Numbered from the stretch's first letter, positions 36,069-45,889 are shown. The stretch is 64,000 bases of DNA from Singulisphaera acidiphila DSM 18658 (GCF_000242455.2 NC_019892.1:1054001-1118000), one strand, 5' to 3'. Made by a program: numbers and translations. The notes: generated by a model not told the origin, from the sequence alone.

Positions 36069-36315
36069 GAACAGCCTCCTTTCGTGGCCACTATCAGACA
36101 CCAGGGAGTATACGCGCCCCGCAATTCGATGTCAAGAAACTCGATCGGTATTATAGAGATTGAGAAGAAACGTAGTAGGTTTTAAGTGAATCGGATGTCT
36201 AATGGGATGAAGAGTCAGGGGTTAAGTCGATTAAGGCGAGATGAAACGAGTTGCTGCAGTGGCAGTGAGGGGCGGCGTAATGGGGAGGGTGGACGAAGGC
36301 GAAGCCGGGTGAGGT

Positions 36316-37671
36316 TCACCTGCTTGTTCGTCCTGGGGCTGGTCTGGTGGTTGCCTGGGCGTCGGTTTCCAAGGTGGACGGGTCGTGGCAGGTCACTCGA
36401 TTTCGCCCTCGTCGTTTGGAGAGATAGAGCGCCTGGTCGGCCTGTTTGACGAGTTCCAGCGGGCTGGTGCAACCGGGCCAAACAGTGGCGACTCCAAAGC
36501 TGGCGGTCACCGGCCTGTCTGTCCAAGGACCAGCCTCGACGGCCAGGCGGAGTCGCTCAGCGAGCGTGGCTGCGGCCGTGAGGTCGGCACCCAGCAAGAG
36601 CAGAGCAAACTCCTCGCCGCCAAACCGGGCCACCGTATCGTGACGCCGTGCGCTGGCTTGCAGCGCGGTGGCGACAGCCCGGAGGACCTCATCCCCCGCC
36701 TGGTGTCCGTACGAGTCGTTGTACCGCTTGAACTCGTCCACATCGACCATGACGACCGAGACCGGTTCACCGCGCCGAGACATAAACGAATAACCCTCTT
36801 GGAGAGCCTCGTCGAAGTGGCGTCGGTTCTTCAGTCCGGTGAGCCCGTCGGTTCGGGCGATCTCCGCGAGTTGGCGATTCGCCTGTTTCAGTTCGCGATT
36901 CAGTTGGCGGGTCAGGCCGAGTTGCCCGGTCAGTTGCTCCTCGCTCCGTCGGAGCGCTTCCATCGCCTTGGTCCGTTCGTCGAGCAGGATCAGCCTGGCC
37001 TTGGACTCGGCTGCGTGTCCCATCGCCGCGCTGGCGAACCCGGCCATCAACTGGAGTGTGCAGACATCACGATCGTCGAACCGCCAGGGACTGGGGGAAA
37101 ACACTTTGAGCACGCCGACGGTTCGGCCCCCGTAGACCAGTGGCGCGACGATCATCGAGCGGATCCCGATCCGCCGGCAGGCCTCTTGGTTGACGCGCGG
37201 GTCCGTCCGCGTTTCCTCGGAGTGGAGCACCTCGCCCGTCCGGACACAGAGGCCCGACAAGCAGGAGGCCACCGCGATCCTCGTCCCCCGATGGCCCGTG
37301 GCTGCGCCACTGCCTGCGTGGTAGACCATATCCTCACCGTCCGCAAGCTCGACGACCGCTCCATTGGCTGTCGTCAGCGTCTGGGAGCGTTCCGCGACCA
37401 GCGCCATGACCTTGTTGATATCACGCCCTACCCTACCGATCTCCGTCTGGACGGTAAGAATTCTCGAGAGATAGGCGACCTCGTCGCCAAGTTCAAGACC
37501 CGATTCCCGCGCCCTCCCTGCCGTGGTAACTGCCTGCTGAACTCTCCGATCCTTCCTGCTCCGCCCTTGGCCGATCGCCGGATCGCGAAAATCCGTCTCG
37601 TCCTGCAGCCCAGCATAGGGATTGCCGTGGCTGATCGATGCCCGCAAGCGTTTTTCGCCGTTTCGACTCAT
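36316..37671 (-). CDS. GAF-GGDEF diguanylate cyclase
   Basis: About 451 residues from the ATG giving MSRNGEKRL; an upstream ATG at 37755 is possible. A GAF domain covers roughly residues 70-225 (IVAPLVYGGRTVGVLKVFSP). A short coiled coil (TRQLNRELKQANRQLAEIA) leads into GGDEF: RTDGLTGLKNRRHFDE, VVMVDVDEFKRYND, RRHD (product-inhibition I-site RxxD, five residues before) and FGGEEFALLLLG. All catalytic features for making cyclic-di-GMP from two GTP are present. No membrane segment is seen, so it is a soluble sensor of an unknown ligand. It is monocistronic. Confidence 0.92.
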   Translation of the reverse strand: MSRNGEKRLRASISHGNPYAGLQDETDFRDPAIGQGRSRKDRRVQQAVTTAGRARESGLELGDEVAYLSRILTVQTEIGRVGRDINKVMALVAERSQTLTTANGAVVELADGEDMVYHAGSGAATGHRGTRIAVASCLSGLCVRTGEVLHSEETRTDPRVNQEACRRIGIRSMIVAPLVYGGRTVGVLKVFSPSPWRFDDRDVCTLQLMAGFASAAMGHAAESKARLILLDERTKAMEALRRSEEQLTGQLGLTRQLNRELKQANRQLAEIARTDGLTGLKNRRHFDEALQEGYSFMSRRGEPVSVVMVDVDEFKRYNDSYGHQAGDEVLRAVATALQASARRHDTVARFGGEEFALLLLGADLTAAATLAERLRLAVEAGPWTDRPVTASFGVATVWPGCTSPLELVKQADQALYLSKRRGRNRVTCHDPSTLETDAQATTRPAPGRTSR

Positions 37672-38147
37672 CGCTTGGCCGTTCTCTTGGAGGCACCATC
37701 GATTTGCATTGAGGACACCAGGGTGACGCAGCAACCTTTGGCTTATCCTGAGCACTCATCCGCGACCATCATTTGCGCTGACATCCTGGATTTCATGAAG
37801 GGACCGACGAATCGCCTCGGACCTCGGCGAGTGACGCTACTTCAAGAGACATAGGATATCAATACCCCTGCGAAAAATTGATTCTTGAGAATTGCCCGCA
37901 CGCGATAATGCAATCTTGCCTGCTCTGGGGCTGGTCTTTCCATCGGTTGTCTCCCCTTGGGACCGCGTACGCCCTGCCCGCTTCTGGTTGCATCGAGCAG
38001 GTTGCGCCCCAGGCCTCCGAATCCGCTTGGAGGCCGCCCCCGTTGAAGCCGCGGTCTGACTTGGCCTGATGGGAGAGTAGCAAAGGAATGCCGTTTTTAT
38101 TTTCTAGACGATGGGGCTGGGAACAATAGGCCGATGTCATACGAGAC
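37672..38147. other. Intergenic region, no gene seen
   Basis: About 475 bp. Open frames here lack any family likeness or ribosome-binding site. It must contain the diguanylate cyclase promoter. Confidence 0.4.
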
Positions 38148-38612
38148 TCAACGTTCCGACATCGATCGAGCCTTGGCCACGACGGCTTCCGCCCAAGCAG
38201 GGTCATCGGGCCGAACGAGGACGATGTCGAAGCCGTGCCGCTGCGATTCGAGCCAAACTCCCTCGGACTCGTCTACCAGCAGGTGGATGTTAAACGCTGG
38301 CGGATACTTGGAGCAGTCCTGGTAGGCGTGTCCGCAGCCGGTCACCGTCTCGTTGTGGAGAGCCTGGTTGATCACACCCGCGATGCGAACGCTGTGGAGA
38401 CGAAACAGCATCCGGACATAGCCTGGGCTGCGAAACGACGTCGTGTAGATCCAGATGTCCCATCCTTGGTTGACCAAGGACTTCATCAGGGCGACGGTCC
38501 CGTCCCGTATTTGCTCGTGACCAAGAAGTCTTGCCAGAAAGCACCGACGTTCAACGGGGAAGACGACTACGCCAGGGATCAGAGTGTCGTCGAGATCGAA
38601 GGCGATCCTCAT
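38148..38612 (-). CDS. HAD-like hydrolase
   Basis: 154 residues. Motif I is MRIAFDLDDTLIP (nucleophile Asp6, Asp8). Motif II is WIYTTSF, a Thr/Ser after a hydrophobic strand, and motif III is NIHLLVDESEGV. No large cap domain is present, so the substrate may be a protein or large molecule rather than a small metabolite. AAGGAG lies about 10 nt before the ATG. It stands alone between unrelated genes. Confidence 0.75.
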   Translation of the reverse strand: MRIAFDLDDTLIPGVVVFPVERRCFLARLLGHEQIRDGTVALMKSLVNQGWDIWIYTTSFRSPGYVRMLFRLHSVRIAGVINQALHNETVTGCGHAYQDCSKYPPAFNIHLLVDESEGVWLESQRHGFDIVLVRPDDPAWAEAVVAKARSMSER

Positions 38613-38962
38613 CTCCGCCGTCTCTCCTTGGCGACAGGCACCGTCCGAGTTTTGCCGAGGTATTGCCAGATCGTGGATGGAGGAAATGAAAAGGGCTGCG
38701 TCCCCTTGGTGAAGTCTCACCGACACCAAACTTGCCAACAAGTCAAAGGAGTACGCGACCGTGAGTCAGTCTACCTTCAGGATTCGGATCTTGCCATTGG
38801 CCGAAATCCTCCGCAACGGCTTGGGGCCGATCGACGTCAAGCAGCCTGATTCGCTGGAGGGATGATCGAGTTGCCGATGGGTGATGTGTTGTCCCCAAAG
38901 GTCCGCGGCCTGGTTGGGCTGGTCGGACCGATCAGCGGGATTCGATAGAATGCCAAGATGAG
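38613..38962. other. Intergenic region, no gene seen
   Basis: About 350 bp between the HAD-like gene and the end of the DoxX gene. No gene, clear terminator or repeat is visible. Confidence 0.35.
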
Positions 38963-39418
38963 CTACGCGTTGATGTGTGGGGAGTCCGCCTGCTGGCGCC
39001 GGCCGAAGAGGAGGGCGTCGAGGGAGAGGCGGCCGGGGCCGATCAGGAGGAGGGCCACGGCGATGGCGAGGTAGCTCAGGGCGGGCTCGAGGGATGGGCC
39101 GCCGGGGGCATGGGCGACGAACGGGTGGCCTTGGGGGAGGTGGACCATCACGGTGGCGGTTGCCATGGTGCAGAGGACGAGGAACGAGGCGAGGGGGGTG
39201 AAAAGGCCGAGGATCCAGCAGAGGCCGCCGCCGAACTCGGCCACGGCGGCCAGAGCTTGCAGGAGGCCAGGGACTGCGGCACCTTGGCCCATCCAGTTGG
39301 TCGCGTGCTGGATCTTGGGCCAGCCGTGCAACATCATGGCGGAACCGGCCACGAGTCGAAGGACAAAAAGTCCCAACGCGGCCGGGCCGCCGAGGAAGGT
39401 CGGAAAGAACCATCGCAT
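38963..39418 (-). CDS. DoxX family membrane protein
   Basis: 151 residues with four membrane segments: LGLFVLRLVAGSAMMLHG, VPGLLQALAAVAEFGGGLCWI, LASFLVLCTMATATVMVHL and LSYLAIAVALLLIG. The pattern LRLVAGxxMxxHGWPKI and a Gly/Glu pair in the second helix (AEFGGG) are typical of DoxX. Members are linked to quinone redox or respiratory functions, mostly without direct proof. It lies just downstream of the cytochrome gene on the same strand (about 140 bp apart), so a shared redox role is possible. Confidence 0.88.
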   Translation of the reverse strand: MRWFFPTFLGGPAALGLFVLRLVAGSAMMLHGWPKIQHATNWMGQGAAVPGLLQALAAVAEFGGGLCWILGLFTPLASFLVLCTMATATVMVHLPQGHPFVAHAPGGPSLEPALSYLAIAVALLLIGPGRLSLDALLFGRRQQADSPHINA

Positions 39419-39558
39419 TTGAACGTCTCCGTCTGCTCGATCCCCACGATGGCCAAGAGGCTCATCGTGGGGATCGGTTGGTCAGGGCCGAGACGAGATC
39501 AGGAATGCGGGGTGCGCCCGGTCCCCGGGGAAGGTGACCGGATGCGCGGAGGCCGCTT

Positions 39559-41073
39559 TTAGAGTTGACGCATGAAGGCCACCAGGGCCTCCTTTTCCTC
39601 TGCGGAAAGCTTGGTCTCCAGGATCAGGTTGAAGCACTCAACCGTGTCCTCGAGCGTGAGCAATCGACCATCATGGAAGTAAGGCGGAGACTCTTTGATG
39701 CCGCGAAGTGTGAACGTCTTGATCGGTCCCTGGGCGGTTGCGACCAGGCCGTTGATGGTCTGGGTCTTGTAGAAGCGATCGACCTTCAGGTCATGCATGA
39801 GGTTGTCGGTGTAGTACGGGGCCGGGTGGCAACTGGCGCAGTCGGCCTTGCCGAAGAATACGTTCTGGCCCTTCATTTCCAGGGAGTCAGGTCCGAACTT
39901 CTTGGGGTTGAGCTTGCCGTCGATCCCCAGGCCGGGGGCCGGCGGGAAGTCGAGGAGCTCTTGCACCTCGGACATGAAGTGCACCTGGCTGCCTCGCTCC
40001 AGGGGGTTGATCCCCTTGGCCGCCGCCGAGACCTGATCGCCGTCGAAGTAGGCCGCACGCTGCTCGAATTCGGTGAAGTCCTCAATGGACTTGAGGGCGC
40101 GCTGCGAGCCGAAGAGACGCTGAATGTTGACGCCGCGCAGGCTCGGCGTATCGAGCCGGCGGCGGTGCGACTGGGGCCGGATATCGCCCACCAGGTGGGT
40201 GGCCGCCGACGTGTGGCCGTTGACGTGGCAGTCGAAGCAGGAGACGCCCTGCATCGCGATCGGATTCTCGGTCTTGCGGTCGCGCGTGGCGTTGAACTGT
40301 TGCTGGGGGAACTGCGTGACCAGCAAACGCATGCCTTCGAGGTCCTTGGCGTTCAGGATCCCCTGGAAGATCTCCTGGAAGTTGTCCACCGTGATGAGCT
40401 TGCCCTGAGAGACGTCGCCCAGGTCGGTTCGGGTGGTCAGGAAGACGGGGGGCGGAAATTCGGGGAGGAAGTGTTCGGGCAGGTCGAAATCGATGTCGAA
40501 CCGCTCCAGGCGAGGCAGTTGCTTGATCTCCATCTGGGGGAAGAGCATGCCCCCGGCCTCGTGCTTGGGGTGGGGCAGCGGCAGGTAGCCTTTCGGAAAG
40601 AGGCCCTTCTCGCGGATCTCTTCGGGAGACATCTCGGCCAGCTTGTCCCAGGTGACCCCCTCCGGCAGTTTGGCCGTCGGGCCGACCTGGATCGGCTTAC
40701 CGCGGGTCATGCTGACCTTGCTGTCCGGCCGTGAGGTAAGGTTGTAGCGTGTCTCCAGCAGTTCCTTCTGGCGAGCCAGGACCGCCGGCTTGTCGGCCTT
40801 GTCCTTGGTCATCACGGCCTGGAACGTTTCCTTGCCGATCAGGACGGGGGCCACCTGGTCGTAGCTCGACTTGATGGCAGGTTCCTCGGCTCGGACCGTG
40901 GCAACTCTCGGCGGGAGGAGCACGGGGAGGACCAGCAAGGCGAGAGTGGTCGGGACGACCCGCCATGGTCGCTTGGGATGGATTCGTGGATGGTTCCCGA
41001 TTCTCAACGCGAGCCGGGCGACGATGATGGGCGTCGCCTTTCCTGGAACCGATGGTGTCTGTTCCCGTGTCAT
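39559..41073 (-). CDS. Exported di-haem c-type cytochrome, cytochrome c peroxidase-like
   Basis: 504 residues. A basic N-terminus and signal (VVPTTLALLVLPVLLPPRVATVRA) export it. Two haem c attachment motifs are visible, CFDCH (about residue 280) and CASCH (about 410), the second followed by APYYTDN and a C-terminal GIKESPPYFHDGRLLTLEDTVE typical of the MauG / cytochrome c peroxidase superfamily. The region before the first haem (about 60-270) is an unassigned extension. GGGAG sits 8-9 nt before the ATG. The likely role is periplasmic electron transfer or peroxide reduction; the substrate is unknown. Confidence 0.85.
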   Translation of the reverse strand: MTREQTPSVPGKATPIIVARLALRIGNHPRIHPKRPWRVVPTTLALLVLPVLLPPRVATVRAEEPAIKSSYDQVAPVLIGKETFQAVMTKDKADKPAVLARQKELLETRYNLTSRPDSKVSMTRGKPIQVGPTAKLPEGVTWDKLAEMSPEEIREKGLFPKGYLPLPHPKHEAGGMLFPQMEIKQLPRLERFDIDFDLPEHFLPEFPPPVFLTTRTDLGDVSQGKLITVDNFQEIFQGILNAKDLEGMRLLVTQFPQQQFNATRDRKTENPIAMQGVSCFDCHVNGHTSAATHLVGDIRPQSHRRRLDTPSLRGVNIQRLFGSQRALKSIEDFTEFEQRAAYFDGDQVSAAAKGINPLERGSQVHFMSEVQELLDFPPAPGLGIDGKLNPKKFGPDSLEMKGQNVFFGKADCASCHPAPYYTDNLMHDLKVDRFYKTQTINGLVATAQGPIKTFTLRGIKESPPYFHDGRLLTLEDTVECFNLILETKLSAEEKEALVAFMRQL

Positions 41074-41212
41074 TTGGAAAGCTCTCCCGTTTGAGAAGAA
41101 CGAAGCTGCGGTCAGGGTCCACGGCGGCCGGCGACCGTCGTGCCCACTCCCGCCCGATGTTGCTACTTTACTCAGCGCTCTTACCTGCCAGTCATCGGAT
41201 GGTTTCAGTCCG

Positions 41213-42172
41213 TCAACGTGAATCGGCGAACCCCTGGCGTAACCAGCCCGTGGTGAGAGCGATCGCGCCGCGAGCTGCGCCTGAGTTTGCCAGGGCATTG
41301 AGCATCACAAAGTCATGAATGGTCCCTTGGAAGCGAGCCGCCGTGACTCGGACTCCGGCCGCTCGCAGCTTGTTGGCGTATGCTTCCCCCTCGTCCCGCA
41401 GGACGTCGGCCTCGCCATTGATCACCAGGGCCGGCGGGAGCCCGCGCAACTGTTCCAGGGTGGCGCGGAGGGGAGACGCCGTGATCTCCTGCCGCTGTTT
41501 CGGGTCGGTCGTGTACTGATCCCAGAACCAGATCATTGCCGCCCGGCTCAAGAAATATCCGGTGGCGAACTGCTGATAAGACGCGGTGTCGAATGAGGCG
41601 TCGGTCACCGGGTAGAAGAGGAGCTGCTGGCGAATGGCTGGCCCGCCCCGTTCTTTGGCCATCAAGGTGAGGGCCGCGGCCATGTTCCCCCCGACGCTAT
41701 CACCCGCCACCGCCAACCGCTCGGGATCGAGGCCGTGCTGGGTGGCGTTGGCCACGACCCATTGGAGCGCGGTGTACGATTCTTCGATTGCCGTCGGATA
41801 CTTGGCTTCGGGTGACAGGCTGTAGTTGACGAATACGACGGCGGCCTCGGCGCCTACTGCGAGTTCCCGGACGAGTCGGTCGTGCGTGTGCGCATTGCCG
41901 AACACCCAACCGGCTCCATGGGTGTAGAAGACGATGGGGAGGAGTCCCGAGGTGTTCTGCGGGCGCACGATTCTGAAGGAGACCTGCCCGCTCGGCCCGC
42001 CCGGGATGGTGATTTCCTCGACATCGACGGGGAGCTTGTCGACCGGACCCGCCTGGACCTCGTCCACGGCCTCACGCCCCTTCTCCGGGCTGAGCTCGAA
42101 GAGAAAGGGGGGATTCGCCGTCGCCTTGGCAAACTCCTCGGCTTCGGGCTCGAGTTGAACATTCGGGGTCAT
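41213..42172 (-). CDS. Alpha/beta hydrolase of the hormone-sensitive lipase type
   Basis: 319 residues. The oxyanion-hole motif is HGAGWVFG and the nucleophile elbow is GDSVGGN. The acid is in EADVLRDEGE and the catalytic His in GTIHDFVML, all in the family order. The family hydrolyses short-chain esters. The start is the ATG giving MTPNVQLEPEAEEF. No signal peptide is visible, so it should act in the cytoplasm. The DUF1348 gene lies upstream on the same strand (120 bp), a plausible two-gene unit. Confidence 0.88.
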   Translation of the reverse strand: MTPNVQLEPEAEEFAKATANPPFLFELSPEKGREAVDEVQAGPVDKLPVDVEEITIPGGPSGQVSFRIVRPQNTSGLLPIVFYTHGAGWVFGNAHTHDRLVRELAVGAEAAVVFVNYSLSPEAKYPTAIEESYTALQWVVANATQHGLDPERLAVAGDSVGGNMAAALTLMAKERGGPAIRQQLLFYPVTDASFDTASYQQFATGYFLSRAAMIWFWDQYTTDPKQRQEITASPLRATLEQLRGLPPALVINGEADVLRDEGEAYANKLRAAGVRVTAARFQGTIHDFVMLNALANSGAARGAIALTTGWLRQGFADSR

Positions 42173-42291
42173 TGCAGGTTCCCATTTCGTTATTGAGGAC
42201 CACTTGCACAACGCATGCCGGCGTTCAGTTTGGCCCGCGTGGTGTGCCGGGTTGCCATGGGTTATTGAGACCATAGCATGCGCGGCAACCA

Positions 42292-42738
42292 TTATCCGAT
42301 GCCAGGATAATCGGCTGGCCTCGGGCCGGGCGCGGGCCAGAAGAATTTGCGGTCGGTCTCGAGGATGGGGAGGTCGTTGATGCTCGCCTCACGACGGCGC
42401 ATCAAGCCCCGCTCGTCGAATTCCCAGAGTTCGTTGCCGTAGCTCCGGAACCAGAGGTTCGTGGAGTCGTGCCATTCGTATTCGAATTTCACCGCGATCC
42501 GGTTGTCGGTGAATGCCCAGAGCCCTTTGATCAAGCGGTAATCGAGCTCGCGGGCCCACTTGGCCGTCAGGAATTGGCGGATCTGTTCGCGGCCGATTGG
42601 AAACTCGATCCGGTTTCGCCAGACCGAATCCTCGGTGTAAGCCAGCGACACACGCTCCGGGTCACGAGAATTCCAGGCATCCTCGGCCATACGGACCTTC
42701 TGGATCGCGGATTCTCGGGTAAACGGAGGAACGATCAT
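42292..42738 (-). CDS. Nuclear transport factor 2-like protein, DUF1348 family
   Basis: 148 residues. The hallmark sequence is intact: [56 protein letters not shown], and the C-terminal [11 protein letters not shown]. These small proteins have the cone-shaped NTF2-like fold; DUF1348 members have no proven activity. It is probably co-transcribed with the downstream hydrolase gene. Confidence 0.92.
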   Translation of the reverse strand: MIVPPFTRESAIQKVRMAEDAWNSRDPERVSLAYTEDSVWRNRIEFPIGREQIRQFLTAKWARELDYRLIKGLWAFTDNRIAVKFEYEWHDSTNLWFRSYGNELWEFDERGLMRRREASINDLPILETDRKFFWPAPGPRPADYPGIG

Positions 42739-43040
42739 TGGGAGACCTCACGGTCAATTCGGGATGATGTGCTGTTTTGACGGAAACTTAACCACAGAGC
42801 ACGCAGAAAAACACGGAAAAGAAAAAATATTGAGTGTGAAATTTTTGGAATATTATGAAGATGTATGATTTTTGTGTTTTGTTCTTGTGGGTTCCTTGGT
42901 TAAGACTCTTGGTGAATGATCGGTCCTTGGTTTCGATTCGAAACGAAGGAACGGCGGGCCGCCGTCTCTCGACGATCGTCATCGTCGAGGGACGTGGCCC
43001 GCCGTGGGCGGCCCTGGGGGGAGGGGCCGCGGGGGGAATT
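42739..43040. terminator. Intergenic region with long terminator-like hairpin
   Basis: The arms 42951-42976 and 42981-43005 pair almost perfectly (one bulge and two mismatches in 26) around the loop CGTC and sit just beyond the minus-strand histidine kinase stop. An AT-rich tract at 42810-42900 makes up the rest. Confidence 0.6.
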
Positions 43041-44573
43041 TCAGAAGACTCGGGCTGCGTTCGGTTTCGCCTGGATCGGGTTCCGGAAGCTGTAAGCCGG
43101 GTCGAGTTCAGGGATCGTGGGAAAGGCGGGCCGCGCGGGGAAGCTCAGTACGAACCGGCTTCCCCGGCCCGGGCTACTCTCCACCTCGATCGAACCGCCG
43201 AAGGCGACGCTGATCCGTTTGACCATCGAGAGGCCAAGGCCGACGCCGGTCCGGCCCATCTGGCGCGCCTGGGGCGAGCGATAGAAGGGCTCAAAGACCC
43301 TGGCCCGTTCGTCGTCGGTGAGGCCAACTCCCCGATCCTCCACCGAGAGAAAGACGGAGGCCGAGTCGTGCCAGGTCCGGATCAGGACTGGGGTACCTGG
43401 TTCGCTGTACTTCAGGGCGTTGTCCAGCAGGTTTTCGAGCATCTGGGCGAGTAGCGAGGGGTGTGCCAGGATCGGGAGCGGATCGTTGGGGCCTTCCTCA
43501 CGGAGGTCGGAGGCGCGCGGGTGCTCCATCCAGCGGGTCATCTGGGCAGGGACCCAGGCTGCGAGGTCGACCACCTCGGCCTTCGGCAATTCCGCGTCGG
43601 CCTCCGCTCGCGCCAGGAAGAGCAAGGATTCAACGATCTGGCTGAGACGTAGGGTTTCTTGATGGACCTGGTCGAGCGTCTGTTCGTATTCGGCGGCGGG
43701 CCGGGCCCGGCGTCGGATGACTTCGACCAGGCTGAGCAGGCCCGCGAGCGGGGTCCGCAACTGGTGCGAGGCATCCCCTGTGAATCGTTTCTGCCGCTCA
43801 TGGGTTTCGTGGAGCCGGGCCAGCAGCTCATTGAAGGCGACGCGGAGATCCTCCAGTTCGTCACGGGTTCCGGAGGTCGGCAGGAACTCGCCGTGTCCGG
43901 CTGCGGTCATCTCGCGGGCGGCTGACGCCATGGTGCCCAAGGGGGCCAGCGCATGTCGGCAGAGCTTGCGTCCCAGCATTGCGGCCACCAGCCAGAGGCC
44001 CGTGGAGAGGCCGGCCAAGGTCAGGCCGAGGCGGCTCATACTGGCCTCGGCCGAGGCGGGCGAAATCCCGGCCGTGATCACCAGGACAGGGTACTCGGCG
44101 TCTTCGTCGGGATCATCGTCATCGGGGTGGCCCCGTCCGTGTTGCAAGAGGTCTTGGAGCAAGAGCCGACGCGCGGCCAGTCGCCACCCCGGGCTCGAGC
44201 CGAAGACCGTCCCGTCCGTCGGTTCCGTTGGCCAGGTGCTCGGCTTCCAGGTCAAGGGAAAGTGGCCGGAGTCGTGCCCGATGTTGGCCGAGTGGTCGAT
44301 GGTCCGCCCGCTTTCGTCCTGGACCGACCAGTGCACTTGCTCCACGCCCGGTTCCAGACCGAGGGTGAGGCGACGTTCGGTCGGCTCCCACTCCAGGCCG
44401 TCCGATTCGACGTCCACGGCGGCCTCCAGAGTTCCCAGCGCGGCTTCCAGCCGATCGTCAAGTTCCCGGTCCAGGTGGTGGTCGGCCAGCGCGTACAGGA
44501 CGACCGAGAACCCGAGCAGGGTGATCCCCAGGGCGGTGAGGAAAAAGGCGGAGACGCGGGTGGCCAGGCTCAT
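43041..44573 (-). CDS. Membrane sensor histidine kinase
   Basis: 510 residues. The first membrane span is at about 7-30 and the second at about 182-202, with a periplasmic domain between them that contains an acidic run (DDDDPDEDAE). A HAMP region is followed by the phospho-acceptor box DASHQLRTPLAG, the N box ENLLDNALKYSE, the G1 box EDRGVGL and the G2 box GVGLGLSMVK. Its ATG overlaps the stop of the response-regulator gene (ATGA), so the two form one system. The acidic periplasmic run could bind cations, which is an inference; the signal is unknown. Confidence 0.92.
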   Translation of the reverse strand: MSLATRVSAFFLTALGITLLGFSVVLYALADHHLDRELDDRLEAALGTLEAAVDVESDGLEWEPTERRLTLGLEPGVEQVHWSVQDESGRTIDHSANIGHDSGHFPLTWKPSTWPTEPTDGTVFGSSPGWRLAARRLLLQDLLQHGRGHPDDDDPDEDAEYPVLVITAGISPASAEASMSRLGLTLAGLSTGLWLVAAMLGRKLCRHALAPLGTMASAAREMTAAGHGEFLPTSGTRDELEDLRVAFNELLARLHETHERQKRFTGDASHQLRTPLAGLLSLVEVIRRRARPAAEYEQTLDQVHQETLRLSQIVESLLFLARAEADAELPKAEVVDLAAWVPAQMTRWMEHPRASDLREEGPNDPLPILAHPSLLAQMLENLLDNALKYSEPGTPVLIRTWHDSASVFLSVEDRGVGLTDDERARVFEPFYRSPQARQMGRTGVGLGLSMVKRISVAFGGSIEVESSPGRGSRFVLSFPARPAFPTIPELDPAYSFRNPIQAKPNAARVF

Positions 44574-45271
44574 GCCGAATCTCCCTCCGAACCGCCGGGC
44601 GTGGCACCGAAGACGTAACCGCGGCCTCGGAGCGTATGGATCAGCCGTTCGCCTTGCGCTTCGAGCTTTCGCCTTAACTCGAAGATGTGGACTTCGAGTG
44701 TGTTCGACAACCCGTCGTAACGCTCGTCCCAGACGTGCTCGTAGATCCGGGTTCGGGAGAGCACTTCGCCGGGGTGGCGGAGAAAGTAGGTCAGGAGCGC
44801 ATATTCCTTGGCCGTGAGGTCGAGGGGGTGCCCTGCCCGCTCGACGCGCTGGGTTGCCAGGTCGATCGAGACGTCGGCTGCGGTCAAGACGGTGCCGGCC
44901 CTTCCCTCTGCGCGGCGAAGCATGGCGCGGATCCGGGCCAGGAGTTCGTCGAATGAGAACGGCTTGCAGAGGTAATCATCCGCGCCTCCATCGAGTCCCA
45001 TGATCCGGTCGGAGACAGAGTCGCGGGCGGTCAGGAACAGGACGGGCGTATCACGGTCGCGCTGGCGGAAACGGCGGAGGATCGTCAGGCCATCCTGGCC
45101 CGGTAGCCACCAGTCGAGGATCACGAGATCCCAATCGCTGTGCTGCAACATCGACCAGGCGACCTCGCCATTGGAGACCCGCTCGGCGACGTACCCTTCC
45201 TCGCGCAGACCTCGGACGACCGATGTCGCAATCAACTCGTCGTCCTCGACCATCAAAATGCGGATGCCCAT
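44570..45271 (-). CDS. OmpR/PhoB family response regulator
   Basis: 233 residues. The receiver domain has the acidic pocket VEDDE (8-12), phospho-acceptor Asp53 in VILDWWLPGQDG, and the conserved Lys in YLCKPF. The winged-helix DNA-binding domain ends with VHIFELRRKLEAQGERLIHTLRGRGYVFG, typical of OmpR regulators. It is upstream of and coupled to the histidine kinase gene. Two small genes encoded just upstream on the same strand may be part of the regulated unit. Confidence 0.95.
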   Translation of the reverse strand: MGIRILMVEDDELIATSVVRGLREEGYVAERVSNGEVAWSMLQHSDWDLVILDWWLPGQDGLTILRRFRQRDRDTPVLFLTARDSVSDRIMGLDGGADDYLCKPFSFDELLARIRAMLRRAEGRAGTVLTAADVSIDLATQRVERAGHPLDLTAKEYALLTYFLRHPGEVLSRTRIYEHVWDERYDGLSNTLEVHIFELRRKLEAQGERLIHTLRGRGYVFGATPGGSEGDSA

Positions 45272-45344
45272 GAACCGGTCCCGCCGATCGACTGGAGAAG
45301 GAGCCTCAACCTCTTCATTGTAGACAGTGGCGGAATAGTCGCAC

Positions 45345-45605
45345 TCACATCCATCGGTCGAAATCGGAATTTGCGGCTGAATCCGCCTCGGGGGTCGTCA
45401 GGCTGAGCCGGGCCAACTCGTCGTGCGCTCGGCCGCTCGGCCGGTGGTCGAGACTCAGGCTGAACCAAGTCAGGTCATCCTCGCAAGGGTCATTCGGGGA
45501 CGTCTCAACCGTATCCGTCAGAGACTTGTGCATCGAATCATCTGTGTGCGTCGATGAGTTGTCGAGGCGGGCCAAGGCGTATTTCATGAACGTCAAGAGC
45601 ATCAT
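45345..45605 (-). CDS. Small hypothetical protein
   Basis: 86 residues beginning MMLLTFMKYALARLDNSS, with GAGG 6 nt before the start. The first 15 residues are hydrophobic and the rest acidic and polar (ETSPNDPCEDDLTW). No family is recognised. It lies 73 bp upstream of the response-regulator gene on the same strand. Confidence 0.4.
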   Translation of the reverse strand: MMLLTFMKYALARLDNSSTHTDDSMHKSLTDTVETSPNDPCEDDLTWFSLSLDHRPSGRAHDELARLSLTTPEADSAANSDFDRWM

Positions 45606-45664
45606 GGGAAGCCTCGCTGATTGTGTTGCTATTGATAGAATTTTTTGATGCTTATTGCCTTGTT

Positions 45665-45889
45665 TCAAAAAGCGTTTTTCCAATTGACTCTGGAGTCGCC
45701 GATCTTTGGCGAACCTTCATCCTGCCGCCAGTTCTCCAGAGCGAATGAGTCTTCCCGGGCCGACGTGAGCCGATCGCCTCGAGCGGTGAGCCACCCAATT
45801 GCGCGATGAATCATCGTGCCGGCGATCAATCCGAAGCCGATGCCCTGGCAGATGGGGATGAGCAAGACGTGGAATGCGGACGAGTCCAT
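45665..45889 (-). CDS. Small membrane protein
   Basis: 74 residues from the ATG giving MDSSAFHVLLIPI, with a strong GGGAGGAA 6-7 nt upstream. One membrane segment (HVLLIPICQGIGFGLIAGTMI) is followed by a polar tail containing RLTSAREDSFALENWRQDEG. The family is not recognised. With the next small gene it forms a possible leader pair to the two-component system. Confidence 0.5.
   Translation of the reverse strand: MDSSAFHVLLIPICQGIGFGLIAGTMIHRAIGWLTARGDRLTSAREDSFALENWRQDEGSPKIGDSRVNWKNAF

Noticed and set aside
29900..36300. A CRISPR array near the RAMP/CARF-HEPN genes
   Set aside because: No regularly spaced direct repeats of 24-40 bp were seen in the gaps on either side.
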